Source of the DNA: Silene latifolia
Lineage: Eukaryota; Streptophyta; Magnoliopsida; Caryophyllales; Caryophyllaceae
Assembly (NCBI RefSeq): GCF_048544455.1
Contig: NC_133536.1
Location: forward strand, 22,818,152 to 22,882,151
Length of the DNA: 64,000 nucleotides
Reading direction: 5' to 3'
In this document: positions 10,407 to 21,936 of the stretch, piece after piece
How the letters are laid out: every line of letters begins with the position of its first letter
Numbering within the stretch: position 1 is the first letter of the stretch
Notes under the pieces: generated by a model
What the model was told of the DNA's origin: nothing
Databases searched by the model: none
The model's input: only the letters and a program-made list of their open reading frames with translations
Translations under genes and position numbers: made by a program

Positions 10407-11924
10407 TCAAGACGTACCCGCTTCCGATGTCCCAATAACCTCATCAACCCCCGCTCCCACTCCCGGACCGACATGCCATGGGGTCAAACCACCGTAGGGA
10501 AAGGACTGAGGTGTCCCCCACGTCGACTGATCCACCCCGTAGGAGTGGAAAACCCCACCATAGTCCCCAACACCACTCCACCCAACCGGATGCGGTACCT
10601 CGGTCCCAATCCCCTGAGTGTACGCCATCTCATGCATATTCCTGAGTGTCAAAGTAGATGACACTCTCTCTGCCAAGTAGCTAGATCGCGTCTCCGGGGT
10701 GTCGAGGTAAGGGTAGCACGGGGTCCTCTCTACTGCTGTTGTGGCGCTACCGGCCGTGGCCTAGTCTCCGAGGTCCTCTCCCTCACTCGGCGGGGTCCTC
10801 TCCCCAACCTAGGTCTCTCCTCCCTGACCGCCGCGTTCTCCCCCTTCTTTGGCTCGGGCATCACCTCTAGGATCGCATCATCGATGAGGTAGGTCTGCAA
10901 CTGACGGGGCGCGTCATCATCCTCCTCCTCCTCGTCGGAGTCAACAGCTGTCACCACCGGCTCTAACGGCTCGGTCGGTGGAAGGTGCTCAGGAGCCGGA
11001 ATCCCCATCCAACTCACGCCCCATACCCTCCAAGCTAGGCTACCGTCAGCCAAAGTTCCCAACCACTTCAGGTCAAGATAGTAGTCACGGTCCATAGTAG
11101 GCACTGGGATAGCCAGAGGCACGTACTCCGGAGAAGCCTCAAAGGAGGTTAGCTTTTCAGCTAACCGAGTGGCGATAGCACCACAACTCAGGTACCGGGA
11201 AGAGGCAGTAGCCATCAAGTCAAGGGCAAACAGACGATGGAAGGAACATTAAGGACCACTTTCCCGGCCCGCTCCGGGTTCAAGTAAGACATCGAAGTAA
11301 CACCTCATGGTTGTTCACCATCGATATCCGGTCGATCATAAAGGAGGTTCGAGAGGGAACGAAGAAAGATCCTCAATGTGACATGCTGAACATCATTAAT
11401 CAGCATGTTACTTGAGGTGGGAGCTGGTTTCCCGGACAGACAAGGCATTAGGCGGCACCGCACTCAGCAGGGATATCAGTGATGGAGTCCTTGGGAGGCT
11501 TGGCCAACCCAAGGTGAGAAGCAAATTGGTCCATAGAAAGCAAGAAACTAGTGTTCATCAACCGAAACTCAACGGTCCGCAGGCAAAATGGGTCATAGAT
11601 AAAGGAGCTCATAAACTCCAAGGTGAGAAAAGGGTAGGAGTGTTTCCTCAGCCTATACAACCCCGTAAAACCCAAAGTCTCGAATATGTGACGGACATCC
11701 GTCTCTATTCCCAACTCCTCCAAAAGTGTAGTATTTATACACCTCGTCGGCCTCATTTTGCGTTTTTGCAAAACTACAAAACGCTCTCTCTGTTTGAAAT
11801 CCACAAACACAACAGAAGGGTACTTCGAAACTGCGGGTACCACGGGTCCACTCCCTTCCCCCATCTCAGGTTGGGTAACCCTCCCCTGTTTACTCTGACG
11901 GGTCCCTACGTTCGGTCTCGGCAT
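10407..11924 (-). pseudogene. Athila ORF1-like protein of the outer element, broken
   Basis: The first piece starts at the methionine of MPRPNVGTRQ (11924; the open frame extends back to 11981) and runs to 11448. It contains RKMRPTRCINTTLLEELGI and LGFTGLYRLRKHSYPFLTLEFMSSF, which resemble the conserved core of the Athila ORF1 family. A frame change follows (INDVQHVTLRIFLRSLSNLLYDRPD, 11220-11410), then the piece 11218-10730 (CGAIATRLA, VPTMD, LAWRVWGVSW, an acidic DSDEEEEDDD stretch), then 10676-10407 (MAERVSSTLTLRNMHEM). Stops and frameshifts between the pieces show it is not translated as one protein. No domain with known enzymatic activity is seen. Its function in the element is unknown. 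Confidence 0.65.
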
Positions 11925-11981
11925 CTGTTTCAGCATATAATTTAAACAAACTTGCATAAACATGTAAAGCACATACTTCAC

Positions 11982-14095
11982 GTAGTTTGAATTTTACACA
12001 CTCAGCCAAGTACACCAAATTCATCAACAAGTTCGACATGTGAAGCACATAATTCATGCCATTAAACTTTGAATACTCAGCTAGGTACACACATTCACCA
12101 ACAGTTTCCTCAATTTTGACATATAAACTCAGTTTATAGCTACTCCTAACCATAGTCGTGAAAGATTTATCATAGTGAATACACATGCTCAACAAATTCT
12201 AACATCCTAGCATGATTCTCATGTTACTCTATATACACACTTAACAACATGTGAAGCACTTGAACAAGCTCATGGAAAGTAATTTAGAACATATGATCAT
12301 CATCTTCAATTTTAGAAACAAATAACTTAGTTAAACTTGTCAGACGGTTTCTACAGCTGTAATTATTTTGACATATTTTCATCAATTATCATCACTACTA
12401 TCATATTGAAGTTCAACCTTTATTTAAACAGTCATATACAACACCAAATTCCAAATATAAATCACGAATTTCCATTTGAGGCACTTTTAAGACGGAGTTT
12501 TAAGGCAACTTTCTAAGGTGAAAATCATCAAAATCCATCCTTCAACATGATATAAACAATGTATAATACTCAATTCCATCATCTAATCAATGTAAATCAA
12601 TCAAAAATCAATTTCAATTTTTGTAATTCTAGAAATTTCGGCTTCAATATTGGCAATTTCTAGCCTATTTTACAGCAATTAATCACCAACATTCATACAA
12701 GGGAAGCATGTGAATCATATTGCAACAATTGAAAGCAATAATCTATCCATATGAATCGAAAATTTCAGATTGTATCACTATTCTAACACATTCAAATCAA
12801 TAAATCATGTAAATTAGGAAGAAAAGCATACCTTGATTATGTAGCAAAGTAAAGAAACGAAATCAAACAAAGAAATCAACCCCAAGAATCACAACCAACA
12901 CAAAATGAGGAAAGCTTTTGAGAGGAATTAGGCTTAGGTTTCGAAATATAGAAGAAGAATGAGAGGAAATTGGAAGAATAGGAGTTTTAAGAAACCCGTA
13001 AGATTACTTGTACAGTAACCTACTCGATCGAGTGCCTTGGGTACTCGATCGAGTACCACCCTACTCGATCGAGTGCCTTGGGTACTCGATCGAGTACCAC
13101 CCTACTCGATCGAGTAGGATCTATTTTATCGAGTATCTGCAAAAATTCTTTCACGTTTCGACGTCATAGCTTCGTAACTAGATCGAGTGAGGTCTACTCG
13201 GTCTTGTACGCACTCGCACTCGATCAAGTATAGTTAAGTACTCGGTCAGAAATACGAAGTAAACCGAAGATTCCTGCAAAAACAACATCACGTGTCGATT
13301 CTAAACTAAGTTCGGAATTCGGCACTAATTATCAAGCTCGTTCCCGCATTACTATTATTACTAAAGCATACCATATCGCCAAACAAATAAGGTTTATTCC
13401 ACCTTACGCTACACAAATTACCCAACTCGGTTTACCTTCTACCGAATCATTCATAAACATAATCACGTCATCATATTACACTTAAACTTACTTTACACAT
13501 TACTACCGAACTCGTGTTCACTTCAACTTGAAGCATATAATTAACATTAATTTGTTCTTTCACATGTCATACAAATATAAGGTATACTCTACATAACAAA
13601 TTAATCTATCATATCCAAATCCAATCATAAGCACATCCTCTTACATAAATCGATTATCACGCAGCGGAAAAAAAAAATTTCAACCAATAACAAGGCATAT
13701 ACACCTTACTATATGCTATGTTCCGTATTATAACTCCACCATTCTATAACTATTATCATTGGAATTACGGCAGGGTTTATAAACTCGTATATAACTACCG
13801 TTATTATCAACTTAAAGCCAACACCAACATGCTCACTCTTTTATTATAGCATACACTTCCACGTTTCCACGCATTTCTATCAAATAAACTTTTGTCACGT
13901 ATCCCGGAATCATCATACAAGCTCGTTAACCAAGCCAAAACTTCACTAAGCATCATCCAAACGCAACCATTATACCATCTCTATGTTAGCAAAGACTCGA
14001 CCTCAGATAATTCCGACACTATTAACATACACATCATACATATACACACGGACTCCACATTCCCACACCATGTGACTGGCTTAAGTATCATGGGG
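11982..14095 (-). other. 5' leader region of the outer element
   Basis: Long AT-rich stretch between the ORF1-like gene and the primer site side, with no supported coding sequence. It contains a palindrome array (13022-13240). Its far end is interrupted by the nested element at the CCAAG duplication (14096-14100). Confidence 0.55.
13022..13240. repeat. Palindrome array in outer element leader
   Basis: Five intact ACTCGATCGAGT copies (13022-13112) arranged as near-duplicated pairs with CCTTGGG and CCACC spacers. Decayed copies (ATCGAGT, ACTCGGTC, ACTCGATCAAGT) follow to about 13240. Confidence 0.88.
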
Positions 14096-14558
14096 CCAAG
14101 TGATACGTTCATTTTATATAGTCTTTTTAGCCTATTTATGCACGTATTTCTACGCTTTTATCGTAGCTTTATGCTACGAAATGCCCCGAATATGCTACTT
14201 TGGGTTATTTTGTCTTATTTGCAGGAATGGACCAGAAAGTAGTGAAATCAAGCCTTTTACCGTCCGTTTAGCATGAATTTAGAGGAAGAGTGAATTTGGA
14301 GCGGGAATGTAGCTATTTTGAGATGCGCAAAGAAGAAAGATAGCTAGGCGAGCAAAGGAAGAACTTCAAATTGCTAGTGCCTACTTTAGAGAGCCATATC
14401 TCGAGTTCTACAACTGATATTCAGGTGATTCCAATTGGAGATGAAAAATTGTCCTCTTAGCTTTCCAACGTCACTAGAATTACCCTGTTTTCCCAAGTAA
14501 CAAAGAAATGGCAGCCGTTTGAAGTTCAGTGCGCAAAGCAGGAAACTGTTGCTAGAAA

Positions 14559-14717
14559 GTACTCGATCGAGTAGAATTTTGTTCGATCGAGTCCTTTATC
14601 TACTCGATCGAGTAGTTGCATTTATTGATTTACTCGATCGAGTAGATTTTCTACTCGATCGAGTGGTTTAAGCTTTAGTTTACTCGATCGAGTGGTTTTA
14701 AATCACTCGATCGAGTG
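14559..14717. repeat. Palindrome array upstream of the nested LTR TATA box
   Basis: Seven copies of ACTCGATCGAGT, one truncated to TTCGATCGAGT, are spaced 15-30 bases apart. The last ends about 70 bases before the TATA box at 14785. Confidence 0.92.
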
Positions 14718-14784
14718 GTTTCTCTTACGGGCTTGGGCTTTTAGCTTAAATCCGTCATTAGGTTGAATAAAATCCTATTTTTCT

Positions 14785-14791
14785 TATAAAT
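14785..14791 (+). promoter_or_regulatory. TATA box of nested element 5' LTR
   Basis: TATAAAT, repeated at 19693-19699 in the 3' LTR. Predicted core promoter for the element transcript. Confidence 0.6.
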
Positions 14792-15585
14792 AGGAAGGAG
14801 AGACGTCATTTGTAACTCTCCCACACACAATACACTCATACTTTGCTACTCAAGTTTTTTCCTTCCGATTTATTTCAGTAATTACTTATTTCCCTTTCTT
14901 TTCCTCCTTAATTTATGTTTATGTTTATTACTTCTTCTCTATTTCTTGTTCTTGCTTATTTAATTATGTCTAGCTAATTCCTTTAATATGTTAAGACTAG
15001 GGAAACCGTGGTAGCAATATGTTAGGTTCGACATGATTAGATTAGTTTTGTGACAAGAATTGTATTAAGCAATATAATTGTGATTAGGTTGAATGAATGC
15101 ATGCAGGAGACCGATTTATTTAGTTACCCGCGACCTGGATCGAAAGATTGGAAGGGAAGACTTGCTTAATTACAATAGGTGATACCTAATTAGGGCGAAA
15201 GCTAAGTTAGGGAGACCCTAGGGCGATTAGAGACCGAAAGGGTATAATCGTAGGTTTAAGGACCGAAAGGTGACGACCTCGCTCTTCTTATCAATAATTT
15301 AATCGACTCAGTTGACCCGATAGTGTAGTTGCCACGGTGGACCGATTCCTAGCATATTTCTCTCCTTTATCTGATTTACCCCCGTTTTTCTTCATTATTT
15401 TCTCTTGCCTTAATCTATTTAGTTTAGTCAAAACAATCAAAACCCCCAATTGTAACATTAGACAGACCGAAGTAGACAAATGAATAGTGATCGCCTCCCT
15501 GTGGAGATCGACCCTACTTATCGCTAGCTTCTGTTAGTTATATTTAGGTATTTATTTTTGGTACAGAAACGACCGTATCAAATTT

Positions 15586-15603
15586 TGGCGCCGTTGCCGG
15601 GGA
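15586..15603 (+). other. tRNA-Asp primer binding site
   Basis: TGGCGCCGTTGCCGGGGA begins five bases after the 5' LTR and is the standard primer site of Athila/Tat-type elements. Confidence 0.93.
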
Positions 15604-15954
15604 GGCAACTATTTATTTATTTGTTTAATTCTGTCTGTTTTTAGCCTCAGGGGATTTTTCCCTTGAGGCAGTTCTTATCTTTTTCCTTGAGTGCTGTTTT
15701 GATAGGCCTTACAGGTACTACCTAGACAGTTCTAGGTGAAAGATCGTCAAAGGGAAGGCTTGAGTACCTTTGACCCATCACTTATGTCCCATTATATGGC
15801 GCACTGTGTGATTTATCATGCGGAGATGTGATTCTGAGCACAATGCGCTTCTTTGTATGGCGTAAAATGACGCAGTCCACGAGTTCAAGCGTTGGGGACG
15901 TGTTAGCCATTCCCCCGTAGTTGTGCCGCCACATCCAAATATCAATGGCCACCG

Positions 15955-16104
15955 CAACAAGATCCTCCTGATATACAGAAAGAAGAGATTGCGGAGCTGA
16001 AATCTTTGTTGGAAATACTTGCATCCAAAAGGCAAGAGAGTGATAGACGCATGGAAGCTCAATTCATTGAGCTGGAGTCACAAATAGCTCAACTAGTCTG
16101 ATTC
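15955..16104 (+). pseudogene. Coiled-coil gag-like remnant
   Basis: In one frame this reads QQDPPDIQKEEIAEL... and ends ...FIELESQIAQLV before a stop. It has heptad-like leucines. The position after the primer site suits the remains of a gag gene, but no zinc knuckle is present. Confidence 0.4.
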
Positions 16105-16110
16105 GGATAG

Positions 16111-16749
16111 TTGGCAACCGAAGAGGTGTACTTCATCGAGAGCGGTCCTTCCCATGAAGAAACCGTGTTGCCCAATGCTGAGGATGATTTTTATGACTCG
16201 GATGACGAATTTCTATCATACTTCAAAAGTTTACACGAGGATTTCAGCGATGTACAGGAAGAATCACTCGATCGAGTGACTTACAATAGTCGATCGAGTG
16301 AATTTCCAGAAGAACCAGTCGATCGAGTAGTTCAAATCACTCAATCGAGTGAAAATCAGGAGGAAAGTACTCGATCGAGTGATAATTCTGCTCGATCGAG
16401 TGAGTTGGCCAGCGAGAGCAATGATTTGTTGCTTGGGTTCGTTTTAGACGATGATTTTGATGATGACAATGGTTATGGTGAGTCTCCCCTATTCAAAGCC
16501 GAGTTGGATGCACTTGAGGCCGCGATTTACGAGACAAATTCCACTGAGGGCGACGAAAGGACAGCTGAGTCGGTAATTGCTCATAGCGCGGAAGAGGTAA
16601 TAAATTCCTTTATCTATGATTCCCTCGTTGAGAGCAACCTACCTGAGGTAATTAGCGATAATTTTATAATTGTTAATATTCAAAGTACGCTAGCTCGTTT
16701 GACTCGTGCTTCTAATGTTATACCCCCTCCCATGTGGACGTTTAATTGA
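16111..16749 (+). CDS. Acidic ORF of the nested element, carrying a palindrome array in frame
   Basis: The open frame encodes about 212 aa if a TTG at 16111 is counted; the true start is unclear, and the frame may be read as a continuation of gag. The product is very acidic (EDDFYDSDDEF near residue 25, LDDDFDDDNGYGE near 115) and serine-rich. Residues about 50-110 are encoded by six copies of the ACTCGATCGAGT palindrome, giving repeated SLDRV, SRSSE, VDRVV, TRSSD and ARSSE peptides in two reading phases. I recognise no domain. It may be a reduced gag-region protein of a non-autonomous element. It is not a host gene. Confidence 0.5.
   Translation: MATEEVYFIESGPSHEETVLPNAEDDFYDSDDEFLSYFKSLHEDFSDVQEESLDRVTYNSRSSEFPEEPVDRVVQITQSSENQEESTRSSDNSARSSELASESNDLLLGFVLDDDFDDDNGYGESPLFKAELDALEAAIYETNSTEGDERTAESVIAHSAEEVINSFIYDSLVESNLPEVISDNFIIVNIQSTLARLTRASNVIPPPMWTFN
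16264..16402. repeat. Palindrome array inside a reading frame
   Basis: Six copies, most with a perfect CGATCGAG core and one TCAATCGAG, are embedded in the ORF at 16111-16749 without breaking the frame. Confidence 0.9.
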
Positions 16750-17297
16750 ACGAATTTTCACCGTCCTTGTCATTTCAATTTTGTTAATCTAAAACGGAGC
16801 CCTAACTTATTGTCAATTGCTCCTGCGCTCCTTTATTTTGTGGATAAATTTAGGAGCTCCCATAGGAAATTTGTTAGACTTAAACGGTTGTTTAATTTTA
16901 TTTCCTATATTTTTATTCCACTGTGGTGCTACTTACATTTTTGTGTAGCACATGCGCAGATTTATGATCTAATGTCAGCGCTTTGAGCTGTTTTGATTAT
17001 GACTAATTTGGAGCAAATGGATGAAAAAGAAGGTCGAGCCGGGACCATGTCTCGAAACTAGCGCTACCCGGGAGGCAACCCGGAGATTTTTAATTTTTAG
17101 TTGTTTTTCAAACATTTCTTTTAGTCGTGTGTGTAATAAATGGTCTTCGCACCATAAACTATATCAAGATGCTTGTTTTGTTAGTTTGCGGGCGTTTTCA
17201 TTGCGCCTTTGCAGGAATTACTAAGGATCACTCGATCGAGTACTTTTTGTACTCGATCGAGAGCTTTTTGCTGCTGAAGTCACTCGATCGAGTACCT

Positions 17298-17334
<37 letters not shown>

Positions 17335-19008
17335 ACTCGATCGACCACTATTCCTCTCGATCGAGCTGTTTTGGACGCCCATTGTTTGGATAGCTTCTTG
17401 TGACGATGTTTCAGAGCTATTAGTGACCTCCCACGTTGCTGGCTGGTTTGGGGAGGTCCCTTATTCGCGCAATCTTGTAAGTTTTCCACATTTACTCTCT
17501 TTCTCTTTTATTTTGCGTTTCCTTTCCATGTTTTGGTACAATGAGGGCATTGTACGGTTTGGTTTGGGGAGGTTGTGCATCCATATCTGTGTCTGCAAGC
17601 TATTTTTATTGCATTTCTGTTGTCACGTTTAATTTTTGTATGCATTGTTGTTTATTTTCATAAAAATCAAAAATCTCATAAAAATAGAAAAATTACCGAA
17701 AGATCAAAAAATTTCACGTTTATTTTAGCATATAGGTTGAGTCGGAACGGTCGATTTCCATGATGAAATTGCACTATTATTTGTCCTTTTGCTTAAGCCT
17801 TGCAATAAACTAATATCTTTAGCCTTGTCTTATTGCATATCTACGAGTTTATGTTGAATTTAGCTGAACGAATAGACTTGACCTGAAATTTTGGCAACCT
17901 ACTTATAATTTCTAAGATTTAGAGCCTTATAAACTGGTGTCATTTGTGACCAGTTTCATGTAGGATTGTGAGTAGTTACTCCTTGCATAACATGTTCATT
18001 AATTTGCACGTATATGAAATTCAATTGTTTTTTGCCTTCATACATTCGGGTTAGTGGTTGGTGTCACATGCAGGGAGGTGCTTACAGTTTTCCCTTTCTT
18101 TCATTTTTACCCATTTAACTCCACATTAGCCAAATTTGTCTATTGACCCTTAACTACATCCCAAATTTTGCCTGCCTTGTCAAGCTAGTCAGTGTATGTT
18201 TTGGGTATATTGTTTATCGTGCCGAGTTTGGTTTGTATCCTCTGATTTGGAGTTGGTAATTTATGAAGAAAAGAAGGTTGATGAAAAAGAAAAAAAACGT
18301 GAAAAAGAAAAAAAAAAAGAATCGAAAAAAAAAGGAAGAAAAGAAACCGTGATTTAGAAAGGAAAAAAAAAGAGTTTGTTTGATGAGACGGTTTCACTCC
18401 TATGCTTTATTTACATTTATTGAGGAGTATTTTCAGTTCGGTTTGGTGAGTTTTATGCCAAATGAAGGGCATATGTGCTTAATTCATAATTGAGTTGGAA
18501 ATGGATGTTGTCATATGGTTCTGTTTAGGTACTAGCTTGATCACCCATACCTCCACATTCCCATAAATGTTTTGCCTTTTCTTACCCATTGCCTCACTTT
18601 ACCATATTTTTGTAAGCCCTCGGCTGTGACAGGACCTTGTTTGGTTGGAATGTGTGTACGGTAGTTAGAATTGTCTATCATATTAGCTGCATGCATGTTT
18701 ATGTGGGTCGTAGTCTAGGTGAGCGACTATTTTTCTTTCTCTCTTACATATATATGTTCACCCTTTGCTTCATGAGAGAAGAGTGACCCGTGAGAGTCCG
18801 ATTTTAAAGGTCTTGCAAGGTCAACGGTTCAGCTTTATTATAGACATCTTACAACTCGTTTGCGTTTGACTATTTGCTATAGGTGTTAGTTTGCTGCTTT
18901 AAATTGTTTTAAGTGGGCATTTGTAGCTAGCTCTGAGTTATCTTTTCTGTTCCGTTAGTTGCATTTTAGTTTACTCTAGGACGAGTAAAGGTTTGGTTTG
19001 GGGAGATT
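16750..19008 (+). other. Non-coding 3' interior of nested element
   Basis: No supported gene. Contains a palindrome array (17228-17366), a poly(A) run (17299-17331), a GA-rich stretch (18265-18375) and the polypurine-like GGTTTGGGGAGA just before the 3' LTR at 19009. The absence of protease, RT and integrase defines the element as non-autonomous. Confidence 0.75.
17228..17366. repeat. Palindrome array interrupted by a poly(A) run
   Basis: Five copies of the CTCGATCGAG core, with an A homopolymer of about 33 bases (17299-17331) between the third and fourth copies. Confidence 0.88.
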
Positions 19009-20491
19009 TGATACGTGCATTTTATATAGTCTTTTTAGCCTATTTATGCACGTATTTCTACGCTTTTATCGTAGCTTTATGCTACGAAATGCCCCGAATA
19101 TGCTACTTTGGGTTATTTTGTCTTATTTGCAGGAATGGACCAGAAAGTAGTGAAATCAAGCCTTTTACCATCCGTTTAGCATGCATTTGGAGGAAGAGTG
19201 AATTTGGAGCGGGAATGTAGCTATTTTGAGATGCACAAAGAAGAAAGATAGCTAGGCGAGCAAAGGAAGAACTTCAAATTGCTAGTGCCTACTTTGGAGA
19301 CACATATCTCAAGTTCTACAACTGATATTCAGGTGATTCCAATTGGAGATGGAAGCTTGTCCTCTTAGCTTTCCAACACCACTGGAATCACCCTATTTGC
19401 CCAAGTAACAAAGAAATGGCAGCCGTTTGAAGTTCAGTTCGCAAAGCAGGAAACTGTTGCTGGAAAGTACTCGATCGAGTAGAATTTTGTTCGATCGAGT
19501 CCTTTTTCTACTCGATCGAGTAGTTGCATTTATTGATTTACTCAATCGAGTAGATTTTCTACTCGATCGAGTGGTTTAAGCTTTAGTTTACTCGATCGAG
19601 TGGTTTTAAATCACTCGATCGAGTGGTTTCTCTTACGGGCTTGGGCTTTTAGCTTAAATCCGTCATTAGGTTGAATAAAATCCTATTTTTCTTATAAATA
19701 GGAAGGAGAGACGTCATTTGTAACTCTCCCACACACAATACACTCATTACTTTGCTATCAAGTTACTTTCTTTCCTGGATTTATTTCAGTAATTACTTAT
19801 TTCCCTTTCTTTTCCTCCTTAATTTATGTTTATGTTTATTACTTCTTCTCTATTTCTTGTTCTTGCTTATTTAATTATGTCTAGCTAATTCCTTCAATAT
19901 GTTAGGACTAGGGAAACCGTGGTAGCAATATGTTAGGTTTGACATGATTAGATTAGTTTTGCGACAAGAATTGTATTAAGCAATATAATTGTGATTAGGT
20001 TGAATGAATGCATGCAGGAGACCGATTTATTTAGTTACCCCCGACCTGGATCGAAAGATTGGAAGGGAAGACTTACTTAATTACAATAGGTGATACCTAA
20101 TTAGGGCGAAAGCTAAGTTAGGGAGACCCTAGGGCGATTAGAGACCGAAAGGGTATAATCGTAGGTTTAAGGACCGAAAGGTGACGACCTCGCTCTTCTT
20201 ATCAATAATTTAATCGACTCAGTTGACCCGATAGTGTAGTTGCCACGGTGGACCGATTCCTAGCATATTTCTCTTCTTTATCTGATTTACCCCCGTTTTT
20301 CTTCATTATTTTCTCTTGCCTTAATCTATTTAGTTTAGTCAAAACAATCAAAACCCCCAATTGTGACATTAGACAGACCGAAGTAGACAAGTGAATAGTG
20401 ACCGCCTATCTGTGGAGATTGACCCTACTTATCGCTAGCTTCTGTTAGTTATATTTAGGTATTTATTTTTGGTACAGAAACGACCGTATCA
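19009..20491 (+). repeat. 3' LTR of nested element
   Basis: TGATACGTGC...CGTATCA, 1483 bp, with a palindrome array (19468-19630; one copy mutated to ACTCAATCGAGT) and a TATA box at 19693-19699. The CCAAG target duplication follows directly. Confidence 0.94.
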
Positions 20492-20623
20492 CCAAGATTT
20501 TGAAATGAGGGCGCCTACTCACCCAAAATCTAGCATCAGCGGGGCTCCCAATACACATACACCAGGTTCATTTTATTAGACTCACTACGTTCATTATTTT
20601 CTTTTTGTTACAGGTTCCAAAAT

Positions 20624-20642
20624 CGTCTCTCTGATACCACTT
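20624..20642 (-). other. Initiator tRNA-Met primer binding site of the outer element
   Basis: The reverse complement reads TGGTATCAGAGAGACG, starting three bases inside the 5' LTR edge. TGGTATCAGAG is the common plant initiator-Met primer site. It fixes the element's orientation as minus. Confidence 0.88.
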
Positions 20643-21931
20643 TGTAACACCCCCATATCCAGAGGAGCCTTAACTAGGCCTTCCTTAGCATATAAGGGAA
20701 TTACCATCTCGGTTGCCTGAGGACAGTAATAATCAAATGTCGATAAAAGAACTATTTTGTTATATTACAACTGATTTAAAACCAACTGATGATACAAAAG
20801 ATACAACCCAAAGACTACTCGCTATAACTATCAAAACTCGTGAAGACTCATCCCAGCCCGGACTCCAGCTATCAACGACATTAACACCTGCTAAGACAGA
20901 CTGCTCACCATAAGGGATCATGGCAGACACATAAAACAAAAAGACAACCACACAAGGTCAGTACTGAGATGAAACACGACAAAGCCAACAACAACTAACA
21001 ACTCAATGTAACACAATCAGCCACACACAAGCACACCCACACCGATCAATCTCCGTCACCGACTGTCCACTGGACCAGCCCTGCTAGTGGGGGACCTCAG
21101 TCGTACCCACCAAATCCCCGCTCATCATACCGAGCGATAACCCTGTCCCATTAATGTGCACATCCCCTTCCGTGGCGGGTTCCACGAAGGGCGAAACTAG
21201 GGCGTGAAGCCACTCCCGCAAGTGACTCCACTCAGCCGAGAACGCATCTCGAGAACCATAGACAAACAATCACAATCACAATATCAACAACCGTCTGAAT
21301 CTATCAACAAGACACAACAACCGCAATACAACCACAACAACCGACACACTAGACCATCTACAGAAACTGAGTAGGCGAACCTACCTTTAAGCAACTGCAA
21401 CCAATCCATGCCAACATATGACATATCCAGCAACTAATCAAAGCCTATAAGCACAACACAATCACCTATTACTATCAAGCAAACCCTAACTGTAAAGACA
21501 AAGGTACGAATGATGATGATGACATACCTAAAAAGAGAAACCCGGCAAAAGACCGCTACCCGACTCAAGCTACGCTCTCCTAAGGCACAAGGACCTTCAA
21601 GGGGCTTCCATGGAGGTTTTATGGTGAAGGGAAGGGAAAGGGGCGACTAGAGGATAGAAGGAATGAGGCGGAAATGACTTGCGGATTTAACAAAACGCGA
21701 TTAAAAACCCTCGCTGAAAACTCGATACTCGATCGAGTACCACACACACTCGATCGAGTGGCCCCCTACTCGATCGAGTAACCTAGCTACTCGGTCGAGT
21801 AGCCTCTACTCTATCGAGTACCACTCTTAACACGTAACCCAAGATAGTTTTGGCACGCACTTCTAAGACTATTCCCGCTCCCAAGGTCAGTCAACGCTGG
21901 TCAAAGGGTCTCTAAAAGGGCGGGTATTACA
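20643..21931 (-). repeat. 5' LTR of the outer element
   Basis: A 1289-bp partner of 7649-8937. Its palindrome array is at 21725-21830, with one copy changed to ACTCGGTCGAGT. Followed by the ATTAA duplication. Confidence 0.92.
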
Positions 21932-21936
21932 ATTAA

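Larger units (their letters stand above)
14101..15580 (+). repeat. 5' LTR of nested element
   Basis: TGATACGTTC...CGTATCA. It contains a seven-copy palindrome array (14559-14717) and TATAAAT at 14785-14791, which together look like its promoter. Differences from the 3' LTR are scattered substitutions and a few small indels, so insertion is fairly recent. Confidence 0.94.
14101..20491 (+). mobile_element. Nested complete Athila/Tat-type LTR retrotransposon, lacking pol
   Basis: The element has LTRs of 1480 bp (14101-15580) and 1483 bp (19009-20491), both TGATACG...CGTATCA. It is flanked by the 5-bp duplication CCAAG (14096-14100 and 20492-20496). The primer site TGGCGCCGTTGCCGGGGA (15586-15603) is complementary to the 3' end of plant tRNA-Asp, typical of Athila/Tat elements. 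The 3.4-kb interior has one acidic reading frame and no pol, so it is probably mobilised in trans. It sits inside the outer minus-strand element, about 150 bp from that element's primer site. Confidence 0.94.
7649..21931 (-). mobile_element. Complete minus-strand LTR retrotransposon, lacking pol, with a nested insertion
   Basis: Two 1289-bp LTRs (7649-8937 and 20643-21931) in the same orientation enclose the element, and the 5-bp duplication ATTAA flanks it (7644-7648 and 21932-21936). Left of the right-hand LTR lies the reverse complement of TGGTATCAGAGA, a primer site for initiator tRNA-Met, so the element reads right to left. The polypurine tract is at 8938-8950. After removing the nested element (14101-20491), about 5.3 kb of interior remains. 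It carries only Athila ORF1-like pieces and no protease, RT or integrase, so it looks non-autonomous. The LTRs differ at scattered bases only. Confidence 0.92.

Noticed and set aside
11412-11945. 177-aa plus-strand open frame
   Set aside because: It is the antisense shadow of the ORF1-like gene on the minus strand, which has recognisable homology to the left element.
14559-14717. CRISPR-like array of evenly spaced short repeats
   Set aside because: Repeats are 12-base palindromes with irregular 5-30 base spacers inside LTRs of a plant genome; there are no cas genes and no unique spacers of constant length.
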